From positions 5,397,501 through 5,461,500 of the forward strand of contig NZ_CP042435.1 of assembly GCF_007971225.1 (NCBI RefSeq): a DNA stretch of 64,000 nucleotides. The letters are read 5' to 3'. Below are positions 35,534 through 43,950 of the stretch, one piece after another. The notes below the pieces were generated by a model. The model did not search any database. It was not told where the DNA came from and was given only the letters and a program-made list of their open reading frames with translations. Position numbers and translations under genes: made by a program. Position 1 is the first letter of the stretch; each line of letters begins with the position of its first letter. Source of the stretch: Panacibacter ginsenosidivorans (GTDB lineage: Bacteria; Bacteroidota; Bacteroidia; Chitinophagales; Chitinophagaceae).

Positions 35534-35541
35534 CAATTTAT

Positions 35542-35811
35542 TTACCATCTCTTATTGCTCGTTCTTGCAGGTCTTTCCTTTGCTATTGATACAGAAAGTG
35601 CCCTACCTTCAATTTCCTTGTTATTAAGGCCTTTGATAGCTTCTTTGGCTTCTGCATCAGATTCCATTTCTACAAATCCAAAACCACGGCTCTTATTGGT
35701 TTCCCTGTCAGTTATAACCTTGGCAGACGAAACGCTTCCGTATTCAGCGAATAATTTTTTTAAGTCCTCATCCTGTGTATGAAAACTCAGGTTTGCAACA
35801 TACATGTTCAT
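35542..35811 (-). CDS. Small RNA-binding protein, single RRM
   Basis: 89-aa protein made of one RNA-recognition motif: RNP2 MYVANL (residues 3-8) and RNP1 SRGFGFVEM (about 42-50), with the usual spacing and a short basic tail (RPARTSNKRW). Such stand-alone RRM proteins are abundant in Bacteroidota and Cyanobacteria and are thought to act as RNA chaperones or post-transcriptional regulators, since Bacteroidota often lack Hfq. Monocistronic, with its own terminator. Confidence 0.95.
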   Translation of the reverse strand: MNMYVANLSFHTQDEDLKKLFAEYGSVSSAKVITDRETNKSRGFGFVEMESDAEAKEAIKGLNNKEIEGRALSVSIAKERPARTSNKRW

Positions 35812-36139
35812 AAAACAAAAAGTTTAAAATAAAACAATAGAAATACCTGTGATAAAGAATTGCAGCAAAAAGTAGAGAGAAGTTTAATTGTTACGAATGA
35901 AGATGTGTAAGAATTGAGACCGATCAGGACTGAATGTTGAAACTGCTTTTATTCACTTCACAAAAGTACGCTATTAATTACCAAATGAAGTAATTCTTTC
36001 TTTGTATTACAATGGCAGCCTGTTAAATCTGGTTTCCGAACCATCTTTATTTGATCATGGCTTTATAAAATAGTTTGCAGAAATATAATTACATTTAATA
36101 ATTACATGTCATATCTAAAAATTATAAAGCCACATCAAT
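35812..36139. other. Non-coding divergent region with an 11-bp inverted repeat
   Basis: No gene seen. TGGCTTTATAA (36058-36068) is exactly complementary to TTATAAAGCCA (36122-36132), 53 bp apart, the second half ending 7 bp before the dioxygenase ATG. It may be an operator or a structured leader. Confidence 0.5.
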
Positions 36140-36802
36140 ATGAACAGAAATAAATTTCTTTCACTTACAGGACTTTCTTTTATAGGGTCTCTCTTCTTTT
36201 CATCAAGAAAAAAGGAAGTAGCCGATTTGCTAACGGCTTGTAACGATCCCATTACACCACCTGTTCCTGTAGGACCTTATTATAAAGATGAAAAACTAAA
36301 CCGCATTAATATTATCGAGGATAAAAAGGGTACACCAATAGATTACCTGTTTAAAGTGGAAGATAAAGATTGCAAGCCTATAGAAGGTGCAATCATAGAT
36401 ATATGGCAGTGTGATAATGATGGTCATTATTCCGACTTTGAAAATGAGCATACCATCAATCAAACATGGTTGCGTGGTTACCAGGTGACAAACAAAAATG
36501 GTGAATGCAGGTTCAAATCTGTTTTCCCTGGCTGGTACACCAACAGGATTACACATGTACATGCAAAGGTTCATATAAACAACCAGGATGTACTTATAAC
36601 CAATTTCTTTTTTACAAAGGCAATTGAGAATGAAGTGTACAAAGACCCTATTTATAGTAAAGGCCCTAACCCCACAACACTTGCACAGGATTATGAATTA
36701 AGGGTTGATAAAGACACTAAACGTCACGATACACTATTAATGAATGTTACGAAAGATAAGAACGGCAATCTCATTGGATCATACAAGATCGCTATTGCAT
36801 AA
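36140..36802 (+). CDS. Intradiol ring-cleavage dioxygenase-like protein
   Basis: 220-aa non-heme Fe(III) dioxygenase of the protocatechuate 3,4-dioxygenase fold. Candidate iron ligands are Tyr97 (WQCDNDGHYSD), Tyr133 (FPGWYTNR) and His139/His141 (THVHAKV). The N-terminus MNRNKFLSLTGLSFIGSLFF is a hydrophobic signal or anchor, so the enzyme is probably exported, unlike catabolic cytoplasmic intradiol enzymes. The active-site block PGWYTNRITHVH is shorter than in protocatechuate dioxygenases, as in other single-domain Bacteroidota homologs. No aromatic-degradation genes lie nearby, so a catabolic role is not supported by context. Substrate unknown. Confidence 0.85.
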   Translation: MNRNKFLSLTGLSFIGSLFFSSRKKEVADLLTACNDPITPPVPVGPYYKDEKLNRINIIEDKKGTPIDYLFKVEDKDCKPIEGAIIDIWQCDNDGHYSDFENEHTINQTWLRGYQVTNKNGECRFKSVFPGWYTNRITHVHAKVHINNQDVLITNFFFTKAIENEVYKDPIYSKGPNPTTLAQDYELRVDKDTKRHDTLLMNVTKDKNGNLIGSYKIAIA

Positions 36803-36811
36803 CAGCATAAT

Positions 36812-37035
36812 ATTTTTATGAATCAGGCTATATAACATAGATGAAGCTTTAGTTGCGTCGCACTCTTGTGCTAATGAATATATGTCAACGGTGAAAAGCC
36901 AAAAGTGAGAAGTGAAATTAATTTTCGATTTGCGTTTTAAACTTTTACTTTTGACTCGCTCCATAAAATTCCAAACGTACAAGTGAGTGACACAACGAAG
37001 GTGCTATGAAATACCACTGTTCGAAAACAAAAAAA
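36812..37035. repeat. Palindromic intergenic element, two arms A/B, long centre (R17)
   Basis: Decayed outer (TTTTTATGAATCAGGC), AAGCTTTA, left arm GTTGCGTCGCACTCTTGTGC (36852-36871), 105-nt centre, right arm GTACAAGTGAGTGACACAAC (36977-36996), then GAAGGTGCTATGAAATAC and TTCGAAAACAAAAAAATT. The centre holds an imperfect hairpin (GTCAACGGTGAAAAG versus CTTTTACTTTTGAC). It fills the convergent gap up to the protease stop codon. Confidence 0.9.
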
Positions 37036-39900
37036 TTATTGTATTAATATTTTGCCCATAAAAACTTTTATGCCCTCAGAGTAGATGACTACAAAATACA
37101 TTCCTTTTGCAAAATAGCTTACATTAATATCTGTTCGTGTTCCGTTAAGGCTTTGCTGCAAGATTTTGTGACCTGCGATATCATATATATTTACAACATT
37201 AGTGGAAAAATTATTTGACAGAATAGTTAGGTTTTGCCCTTGCGGAACCGGGTTGGGCAACAGCACATAATCATTAGAGGCTGTAAAGTATACCTCAGCT
37301 TCCGTGCTATTGATAGTTGTACCATTGTTAAGTGTAATTACTACCCTGAATGTATTAATGCCTGCATGCAGTGTATTTGCTTCATAGTTATTTTGTTCAC
37401 TGGTAACCGGTTCGATAGTTTGTATCGTTTGCCATCCATTGGCAGTGAGTTGTTGAAACTGTATATTTTTTACATTGAAGATAGTTCCGAGACTTAATTG
37501 TAATTGTGCCGTTTTGTTTGCGGTAATATCAGCCAAAAAATTACTGATATAGCAACCGGCGCCCTGGTTATTGTAATTAAAAGTATAGCTGTTTACGCCA
37601 GTGTATCCATTTTGTAAAATTGCAGTGACTGCTAAGTATGGCGAAACATTATTAGAGATAATGATGCTGGTATCTGTTGTTGTTGTAAGGGGTTGTAAAT
37701 ATTTATCGCCGAGCGTATAAACAAGATATTTGGTTACACCGGGTGCTTTGTTCCAAAAGATAAGCGTAGAATCATCGCATTTGAATCCTACCCGGGGAAA
37801 TAATTGTTTGGAAAAATTAAAGGTATCTGAAGTATATACATTGCTTCCGATGGTCATCCGGGCAATAGCTGTAGTAAATGTATCAGGAGTTATCCATTTC
37901 AAATAGTTTTTATCAAGATCAACTGTAGTATTTATCAACTGCCAGTTTGCACCTTTATCAATACTGTATTCCAGTTTGCCTGTTGTATTATTTGCGTAGG
38001 TATTTTTCCAGCGAAAGATACTATTGCCAGCAGAAGTAAAATGATCTTTTGCAGCTGGGGATATAAAATAAAAGGTATCCGCAGCGTCCCACCTGTAAGC
38101 AATATAAAATTCCTGTGAGCTGCCTGAAAGAATATTATAACCGTTTACGTGGATGGTATAATTGCCATTGGCCGGGTTATCAATTGTTATTTGCTCAACA
38201 ACATTCAGGCTATCTCTTTTTCTTTTAGCATTTTGGTTAAGAGAATCTTTATCTGCAGCACTGTTTAATACCCATGGTAACCATGTAGTACTTTGTTTTT
38301 GTAATTGCAGGTCAAGATCATTAATTATAGCTGTAAATGCATTAGACTGAGCGGCAGGATCGGTCCATACCAATGTTACCTTCAGATTTTTTGCATTTGA
38401 TGGAACGTTGATCGTAAAATCTTTTGTTTCAGCATCTGCTATAGAGCCGGAAAAGTAGTTGCCGGACAAAACATCTTTTACTGCCTGGTAAGTATTTACA
38501 TTTCCATATCCTGAATAATAATCAGGTCCGGGTTTATTGATATCGTCTGCACTGTTTATAATAATCGCTTTGGTAAGAGCATTTTTTGGTAATACAGATG
38601 CATGCGTTTGCGCATAAGCCGACTGTACTGCTAATACTGTTCCTGAAGTTATAGCTGCAGCTCCTGAACTGCCGTCATTCCCATATGCAACCAATTCTGG
38701 TTTTATACGCCCATCATAAGCAGGTCCTTTTGAACTTAATGCCGGGACTGCAAAAAAAGAATCAACAGAACCTACTGTAAGAATATTCTTAGCCATTTTA
38801 AAACTGCCGGTAATATTAGCAAAGCCTGTAATGTTTTTGTATGGGCTTCCGGCAGTTGTGTCAGCAGAAGTTCCGGAATTACCGGCAGAAAAAATATGTA
38901 ACAGGGTTGGATTAGCTATCATACTTGCATCATAAGCGGCTGCATCACTGCCGTAAAAATTTTCTATACCCACACCATAAGAATGATTTTGTAATGAAAT
39001 ATTATATTGACTATAACTGTTGCCATCAGGTAATAAAGTAATAAAATCCGAAGAAGCAAGTGTTGCAGCAGGTGCGACACCTTTTCCCGTAAAGAATGAA
39101 TTGCCGCCTCCCGCAACTAATGTTGCCATTGTAGTGGCATGAGAAGTATTTGTTGAACTGCCAAGACTGGTTTCTTTGTACCTGTTTTTAAAATCTATGT
39201 CTGTCGTATCAAACATGTTTTCTTTGATGGATGCGGTTAATCCATTGCCAGCAATGTTCGGATATTGAGCAAAGAATAAGTTGATATTATTGCTACTGTT
39301 ATCATAATCATTGATAACTGTTTCTTCTTTTGCTATGGTTGAGCGTAAATCAACTGCATTTACTATTTCTGAAGGCAACAATACCTCTTTTACAAAAGCA
39401 ATATTTGTTCTAATCCTGAAAAGATGGTACAATGGCTGACTTTTTATGATTGTTGCTTTTAAAGCATATTGAGTTATAAGCTTGCGAAAGGATGTGGTGT
39501 CTGTAGTTTCTACCAGAAAGATATATTCTTTATCTGCGAGTTTGTTTTGCTGTTGCAACAGGGCGGGAGAGAGTTTCCAGTTTGAGTTTGCAGCAAATGC
39601 TTTTTCTACTAATTCAGAGGTATAAAGGTTATGTTTTTCTTTGCCGCTTACAATAAACCACTCTCCTGATATTTGCCTTTTAATAGACCTATTGAACCTT
39701 TTTTTAAATGTAGAACTGGTTTCTGTTCGAACTTTTACGAGGAAAAAACTGCTGGAAGATGAATCGGCTAACTCTCTTTCCTGAAATTCATTGTCACTGA
39801 AAGTTATCTGTATAGCCTCATCTGTAGAGTCTGTTTTAGTCTTTTGAGAAAAAGCATTTACCGCGCAAAAAAGCAAACATAAAAATATCAGGCGCTTCAT
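37036..39900 (-). CDS. Subtilisin-like (S8) serine protease exported by T9SS
   Basis: 954-aa protease. Signal peptide 1-18 (LLFCAVNAFSQ), then a propeptide-like region to about 205. The S8 catalytic domain (about 210-475) has the acid motif KENMFDTTDIDF (Asp231), SHATTMATLVAG (His254), an FSAGNSGTS oxyanion-Asn motif and DGSSGAAAITSG, where Ser412 is the likely nucleophile. This wording of the motifs is a Bacteroidota variant of the canonical DTG/HGTHVAG/GTSMAAP set. Beta-sandwich domains follow, then a T9SS sorting domain (LLPNPVPQGQNLTIL ... AKGMYFVVIYSEGIKVFMGKILIQ). It is therefore secreted or surface-attached. The peptidase specificity is unknown. Confidence 0.92.
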   Translation of the reverse strand: MKRLIFLCLLFCAVNAFSQKTKTDSTDEAIQITFSDNEFQERELADSSSSSFFLVKVRTETSSTFKKRFNRSIKRQISGEWFIVSGKEKHNLYTSELVEKAFAANSNWKLSPALLQQQNKLADKEYIFLVETTDTTSFRKLITQYALKATIIKSQPLYHLFRIRTNIAFVKEVLLPSEIVNAVDLRSTIAKEETVINDYDNSSNNINLFFAQYPNIAGNGLTASIKENMFDTTDIDFKNRYKETSLGSSTNTSHATTMATLVAGGGNSFFTGKGVAPAATLASSDFITLLPDGNSYSQYNISLQNHSYGVGIENFYGSDAAAYDASMIANPTLLHIFSAGNSGTSADTTAGSPYKNITGFANITGSFKMAKNILTVGSVDSFFAVPALSSKGPAYDGRIKPELVAYGNDGSSGAAAITSGTVLAVQSAYAQTHASVLPKNALTKAIIINSADDINKPGPDYYSGYGNVNTYQAVKDVLSGNYFSGSIADAETKDFTINVPSNAKNLKVTLVWTDPAAQSNAFTAIINDLDLQLQKQSTTWLPWVLNSAADKDSLNQNAKRKRDSLNVVEQITIDNPANGNYTIHVNGYNILSGSSQEFYIAYRWDAADTFYFISPAAKDHFTSAGNSIFRWKNTYANNTTGKLEYSIDKGANWQLINTTVDLDKNYLKWITPDTFTTAIARMTIGSNVYTSDTFNFSKQLFPRVGFKCDDSTLIFWNKAPGVTKYLVYTLGDKYLQPLTTTTDTSIIISNNVSPYLAVTAILQNGYTGVNSYTFNYNNQGAGCYISNFLADITANKTAQLQLSLGTIFNVKNIQFQQLTANGWQTIQTIEPVTSEQNNYEANTLHAGINTFRVVITLNNGTTINSTEAEVYFTASNDYVLLPNPVPQGQNLTILSNNFSTNVVNIYDIAGHKILQQSLNGTRTDINVSYFAKGMYFVVIYSEGIKVFMGKILIQ

Positions 39901-39967
39901 TTGGTTTGTTTGAATGTTGGATCAGGTTGGTTAAAATATCAATTCTGTTCCTGATATTATTTTTGTT

Positions 39968-40016
39968 TTGTCCCCGGCTTTAGAAAATAAATTGAACTTT
40001 TCTTGCGTCGCACTCG
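39968..40016 (+). repeat. Palindromic intergenic element, truncated single arm, A type (R18)
   Basis: Outer-like TCCCCGGCTT (39971-39980) after a T-run, then TTGCGTCGCACTC (40003-40015), after which the consensus stops. Confidence 0.7.
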
Positions 40017-40055
40017 TCAGCTTATATATCATTTTTTGAACATAGATAAGCAATT

Positions 40056-40502
40056 TTAAAACATGCTGAATTCGTGCCTTCCCGAATAACTAAAAGGAAC
40101 CGTGATGTAAATACCGGCCTTACCAACCCTAGTGGTACCCTTTACTTCCAAAAGCAGTTCCTTGGTAAAAATTGAAGTGAGGGTATTCTTAAAAAGGTTC
40201 TTCATATTCACATCCATTTTGGAGGGCACAACAAATTCCGATTTTTTGGCAATATGCATGGTAGTGTCTAGTTTGTACTTGCCAAGGTAATTGTGTTCCA
40301 CATAAACATCGCAGTCAATATTCTTCAGGTCTACCCCAAAATTGTTGGGATTAAAATAAACAAGGTCCATACTTATAGCCGACTGCTCGAACCCCAGGCT
40401 GTCTACTTTAAAATTTCTCAAATCGCGATATTCAAAACTTTCAGGCTTTTTGCAACTATCAAAGACCAATAACAGGAGCAGGATGGGGGCAAGAATTTTC
40501 AT
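40056..40502 (-). CDS. LEA type 2 family lipoprotein
   Basis: 148 aa from the ATG at 40502 (12 codons downstream of an upstream in-frame ATG), which starts directly with a lipoprotein signal MKILAPILLLLLVFDSC (lipid-attached Cys17). The mature domain is LEA14/WHy-like: LRNFKVDSLGFEQSAISMDL, YFNPNNFGVDLKNIDCDVYV and VPSKMDVNMKNLFKN are typical. These all-beta domains occur in envelope and desiccation-related proteins; their molecular role is not established. Probably attached to a membrane facing the periplasm. Confidence 0.85.
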   Translation of the reverse strand: MKILAPILLLLLVFDSCKKPESFEYRDLRNFKVDSLGFEQSAISMDLVYFNPNNFGVDLKNIDCDVYVEHNYLGKYKLDTTMHIAKKSEFVVPSKMDVNMKNLFKNTLTSIFTKELLLEVKGTTRVGKAGIYITVPFSYSGRHEFSMF

Positions 40503-40775
40503 GAAATTATTTGCATGCAAAATAATCAGAAAGATCAATTGAGCCGAAAAAGTATTTCTTATTAACGTACTTTTATCTGCTATTAAATTTAGGTTTTTGA
40601 GTTTTGAGTGATAATATTTGTAGACTACATATTTTAGTTTTTAAATAAAATATTTAATATATTTAAAATCATACACTTAAATATTTTATTGAGTATTTAA
40701 ATAAATATAAATAATATGAAAAAATGCTTGTTTTGATATTGAATAACGATTTTTTAAAATTAATTTAAATAATTA

Positions 40776-41396
40776 ATGAAAAATGGTTTAATAATTGAAA
40801 ATCAATATTTTCCAATTATTAATTGGTTTAAATATTCGTTTCAGGAAAAATATATCATTTTAGATGGATGTGAGGCGTATAAAAAAATGAGCTTTCGCAA
40901 CAGGATGGTCGTTTGCGGAAGCAACGGACTGATTTCATTGTCTGTTCCTATCGAGTCAGGAAGGCGGCAAAAAGCCCCTTTTAAGGACGTCCGGATTTCT
41001 TACAGGGAAAAGTGGATGACAAATCACTGGCGCACTATTTTTTCGTGTTATGGTAAATCGCCGTTTTTCGATTATTATAGCCACGAGGTAGAAAAGCTTC
41101 TTTACGAGAAGCATATTTACTTATTTGATCTAAACCTGGCTGCAGTAGAATGGCTAAAAACAGTGCTTCATTTTCCAGCGGAAATTATTGTTGTTGACTT
41201 CGATAATGCTGCTGATTATAATAGTGTTGCAGATGATATCTCAGATAAATGGCGACCTAATAATTTTCAGCAGGAAGATATTTTTATTCAATACCCCCAG
41301 GTTTTTCAAGACAGAATTGGTTTTCAGCCAAACCTGAGTATCTTGGATATGCTTTTTAATATGGGGCCATCTGCTATGGATCTTTTAAAGTATTGA
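40776..41396 (+). CDS. WbqC family protein
   Basis: 206-aa cytoplasmic protein of the WbqC-like family: IENQYFPIINWFKYSF near the start, then SFRNRMVVCGSNGLISLSVPI, DVRISYREKWMTNHWRTI and YGKSPFFDYYSHEVEKLL, all characteristic. Family members sit in O-antigen or glycan biosynthesis loci in some bacteria, but the activity is not well defined, and nothing around this copy points to a glycan cluster. The upstream 230 bp are extremely AT-rich. The ATG at 40776 gives full family length. Confidence 0.88.
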   Translation: MKNGLIIENQYFPIINWFKYSFQEKYIILDGCEAYKKMSFRNRMVVCGSNGLISLSVPIESGRRQKAPFKDVRISYREKWMTNHWRTIFSCYGKSPFFDYYSHEVEKLLYEKHIYLFDLNLAAVEWLKTVLHFPAEIIVVDFDNAADYNSVADDISDKWRPNNFQQEDIFIQYPQVFQDRIGFQPNLSILDMLFNMGPSAMDLLKY

Positions 41397-41419
41397 TGTT
41401 TTTGCCTCAGTAAAGGTCA

Positions 41420-41480
41420 AAGCGTTGAAGAGTGCGACGCAACCAATGCCCAAAAACTATTTTTTGCCGGGCTCAAAAAG
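41420..41480 (-). repeat. Palindromic intergenic element, single arm, A type (R19)
   Basis: TTGAAGAGTGCGACGCAAC (41425-41443) and a perfect outer GCCGGGCTCAAAAA starting at 41466, 23 bp from the arm. A clean example of one complete half-element. Confidence 0.9.
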
Positions 41481-41568
41481 CTTAATTCTCGAATTTTAAA
41501 AAATTGATTTTCAAACCAAAAATGCTTTTCAATTATTTCAAAGCACTAAAACTGTAATTTTATTGCGC

Positions 41569-42612
41569 ATGAAAATTCGAACCATTCTAACTGTGTTGCT
41601 TATTTTTTATTATGTTATCCTTTGCGCACAGCAACGGCCATATTATACTCAATACATACTTAATAATTATATTATTAACCCAGCTGTAGCAGGCATAGAA
41701 AATTACTGGGATGTAAAAGCAAGTCACCGCCACCAATGGGTTGGTCTAAACGGTGCACCTGTAACTACCTACTTTACCATCCAGGGGCCGTTGACCAAAA
41801 ATTCGTCGGGAAGGGCAAACCCAACAACTTTTCACCCTCCCGGAGAAAATCCGCGTGGCCATATTTTTATGGAAGAATATAAATCTACCGATCCGCATCA
41901 TGGTTTAGGATTTACAGTCTTAAACGACAAAACGGGTCCTATCAATCGTTTTTCTCTTTACGGAAGTTATGCTTACCATTTGCCATTAAATGACCGTGTA
42001 AGTATGAGTGCGGGTGCTTCGCTCGGCATTCAAAATGTTAGCCTTAAAACAGATGAACTTGATTTTGGCACCGCTTACCCTGTAGACCCGGTTGTGGCAG
42101 GCAGTGCATATATTAATAATGTAAAGCCAGATATCAGTATTGGAATTATGGCCTACAGCGCAGAATGGTTTGCAGGGCTTGGTGTTCACCAGATCATTGC
42201 TTCAAAGATTGGTTTCAATGATGGCAAACTTGGTGGCGATAGTGTAACAATCATAAATGGCAAGCTTGTGCCACATATGTTTTTACAAGCAGGTTACAGG
42301 TTGTTATTGGGTGAGGATCTAAGTTTGCTTCCTTCAATAACTGCGAAATATGTAAATCCTGTGCCTTTAAGCTTTGATATTAATTTAAAACTTCAATACC
42401 GCGACCTTATGTGGGTGGGGGTGTCTGCCCGGCCTGATGATGGGTTTGCTGCAATGTTTGGTGTAAATATCAATAGCAGTATTAACGTTGGCTACTCATA
42501 CGATTATACAACATCTTTGCTTAATACAGTAAGTAAAGGCACACACGAAATTGTGGTAGGCTTTTTACTCGGCAATAAATATGGTGATTGGTGCCCTAGA
42601 AATGTGTGGTAG
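41569..42612 (+). CDS. PorP/SprF family type IX secretion membrane protein
   Basis: 347-aa outer-membrane protein of the PorP/SprF family, beta-barrel partners of T9SS found in multiple copies in Bacteroidota. Signal peptide 1-21 (ILCAQ). The family start QQRPYYTQYILNNYIINPAVAG is followed by RHQWVGLNGAPVTTYFTIQGPL and repeated amphipathic strands (YGSYAYHLPLNDRVSMSAGA, INVGYSYDYTTSLLNT). The ATG at 41569 is preferred over a TTG two codons earlier. PorP/SprF copies often pair with a large gliding or adhesin-type cargo gene; no such gene is adjacent here, so its client is unknown. Confidence 0.93.
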   Translation: MKIRTILTVLLIFYYVILCAQQRPYYTQYILNNYIINPAVAGIENYWDVKASHRHQWVGLNGAPVTTYFTIQGPLTKNSSGRANPTTFHPPGENPRGHIFMEEYKSTDPHHGLGFTVLNDKTGPINRFSLYGSYAYHLPLNDRVSMSAGASLGIQNVSLKTDELDFGTAYPVDPVVAGSAYINNVKPDISIGIMAYSAEWFAGLGVHQIIASKIGFNDGKLGGDSVTIINGKLVPHMFLQAGYRLLLGEDLSLLPSITAKYVNPVPLSFDINLKLQYRDLMWVGVSARPDDGFAAMFGVNINSSINVGYSYDYTTSLLNTVSKGTHEIVVGFLLGNKYGDWCPRNVW

Positions 42613-42627
42613 AATCAATAGCACAAT

Positions 42628-42678
42628 TATGAGCCGGGCATTAGTACTACTGGCATCACCTGTTGCGTCGCACTCTTT
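42628..42678 (+). repeat. Palindromic intergenic element, single arm, A type (R20)
   Basis: Outer GAGCCGGGC (42631-42639), GGCATCACCT, then GTTGCGTCGCACTCTT (42662-42677). The GTAC end of the arm has decayed. Confidence 0.85.
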
Positions 42679-42739
42679 TTACTTCCATCCGGTATTCAAC
42701 ATTTTATACAATTACTTTTTCAGTAACAATTTCCTTTAT

Positions 42740-42747
42740 TAAGTTTG
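42740..42747 (+). promoter_or_regulatory. Candidate -7 element for tag
   Basis: TAAGTTTG fits TAnnTTTG, 13 bp before the ATG. No clear -33 TTG. Confidence 0.35.
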
Positions 42748-42760
42748 ATCAAATTATTGT

Positions 42761-43321
42761 ATGGATATACCTGTTATAAAGACTTATTGCGACTACGTAA
42801 AAACACTCGGTAGCGATAATGTTCATAAACTTTACCACGATAATGAATATGGTTTCCCACTGCAAAGCGATGATGAACTTTTTGCAAGGCTGGTATTGGA
42901 AATAAACCAGGCGGGCTTAAGCTGGGATACAATTTTGAAAAAGAAAGAAAACTTTTTTAAAGCCTACGATAATTTTGAAATAAAGAAAGTTGCCAAATAC
43001 AGTGATAAACATATAGAAAGACTTTTAAATGATGCAGGTATTATACGCAATCGCTTAAAAGTGCATGCTGCTATTGAAAATGCCAAAAGGATATTGCAAC
43101 TGCAAAAAGAGTTTGGTTCCTTCAAAAAATGGATAGAACATCATCATCCGTTGATAAAAGAAGATTGGGTAAAACTTTTTAAAAAGCATTTCAAATTTAC
43201 AGGCGGCGAAATTGTAAATGAATTCCTAATGAGTACGGGGTATCTGCCAGGCGCACATGTTGAAACCTGCCCTGTTTATAGAAAAGCTGCTAAGCAAAAG
43301 CCCAGGTGGATGGAGAAATAA
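42761..43321 (+). CDS. tag: DNA-3-methyladenine glycosylase I
   Basis: 186-aa base-excision repair enzyme that removes 3-methyladenine from alkylated DNA. The Tag zinc snap is visible: Cys10 and His26 near the N-terminus (TYCDYV, LYHDNEYG) and His166/Cys170 near the C-terminus (GAHVETC). The helix-hairpin region (QAGLSWDTILKKKENFFKAYDNF) and the IRNRLKVHAAIENAK block are family-typical. The length is standard. It ends 4 bp from the stop of the convergent GNAT gene. Confidence 0.95.
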   Translation: MDIPVIKTYCDYVKTLGSDNVHKLYHDNEYGFPLQSDDELFARLVLEINQAGLSWDTILKKKENFFKAYDNFEIKKVAKYSDKHIERLLNDAGIIRNRLKVHAAIENAKRILQLQKEFGSFKKWIEHHHPLIKEDWVKLFKKHFKFTGGEIVNEFLMSTGYLPGAHVETCPVYRKAAKQKPRWMEK

Positions 43322-43325
43322 ATGC

Positions 43326-43874
43326 TCATTGCCAGTCCCACAATACTACATTCCATTCGTCCATTGCGTCTTTGTAAGAATAAATGGTTTTAAAACCAAC
43401 TTTTTCGTGCGCCCTTATAGATCGGTAGTTACTGACAGAAATTTCTGTAACCACAAAATCAAACATGTTTTTAAAAACAGTTTTGTGGTGTTGATAGAGC
43501 ATATCAAAAACACCTTTTCCTCGGTAATCTTTATCTACACAAACCTGTCCCATTACGTAATAGCGGTAATCAGACAGTTTTTTATTATTATATATTATGG
43601 CCTCCAGGTTATTGATCATCGTTGCAAGATCTTTATGAAAAGCCTTTGCTTCTTTTAATGCCACAAGGGCATACCCCGCAAGTTTATCGTCATCTTTAGC
43701 TATAATGCTGGGATGCAGTTTGTGCATTTGCTTAAGTAATTCATAAGAATATTCCCAGGAAATAAAACCTTCTTTTCGCTTTTCAATTTCGGGAACATTC
43801 ATTCTATGATTTTCGTGTGAAAGCTCCACGATCTGTTTTAGTTCATCATCTGTTTTTACTATAGTCGCGTTCAT
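43326..43874 (-). CDS. GNAT family N-acetyltransferase
   Basis: 182 aa from the ATG at 43874 (MNATIVKTDDELKQIVEL); a TTG 12 codons upstream is less likely. The GNAT acetyl-CoA motif A is YYVMGQVCVDKDYRGKGVFDMLYQHH (about 110-135; QVCVDKDYRGKGV carries the R/Q-x-x-G-x-G/A pattern). Motif B and the C-terminal strand are FVVTEISVSNYRSIRAHEKVGFKTI. Cytoplasmic; the acceptor substrate is unknown. Convergent with tag. Confidence 0.88.
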   Translation of the reverse strand: MNATIVKTDDELKQIVELSHENHRMNVPEIEKRKEGFISWEYSYELLKQMHKLHPSIIAKDDDKLAGYALVALKEAKAFHKDLATMINNLEAIIYNNKKLSDYRYYVMGQVCVDKDYRGKGVFDMLYQHHKTVFKNMFDFVVTEISVSNYRSIRAHEKVGFKTIYSYKDAMDEWNVVLWDWQ

Positions 43875-43950
43875 TAAATTAGATTTATATCTATTTTCCT
43901 CAAATAGCAAAATAGTAGATAGTTGAAATAAAGTGGTGCTGATTTTTCGC

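Noticed and set aside
37036-39900. S8 protease as catalytically dead because HGTHVAG and GTSMAAP are absent
   Set aside because: Equivalent residues are found in the Bacteroidota variant motifs (FDTTDID, SHATTMATLVAG, DGSSGAAA), so activity is plausible.
43257-43658. 133-aa plus-strand ORF after tag
   Set aside because: Antisense to the GNAT gene, which has a clear acetyl-CoA motif; composition is atypical for a protein.
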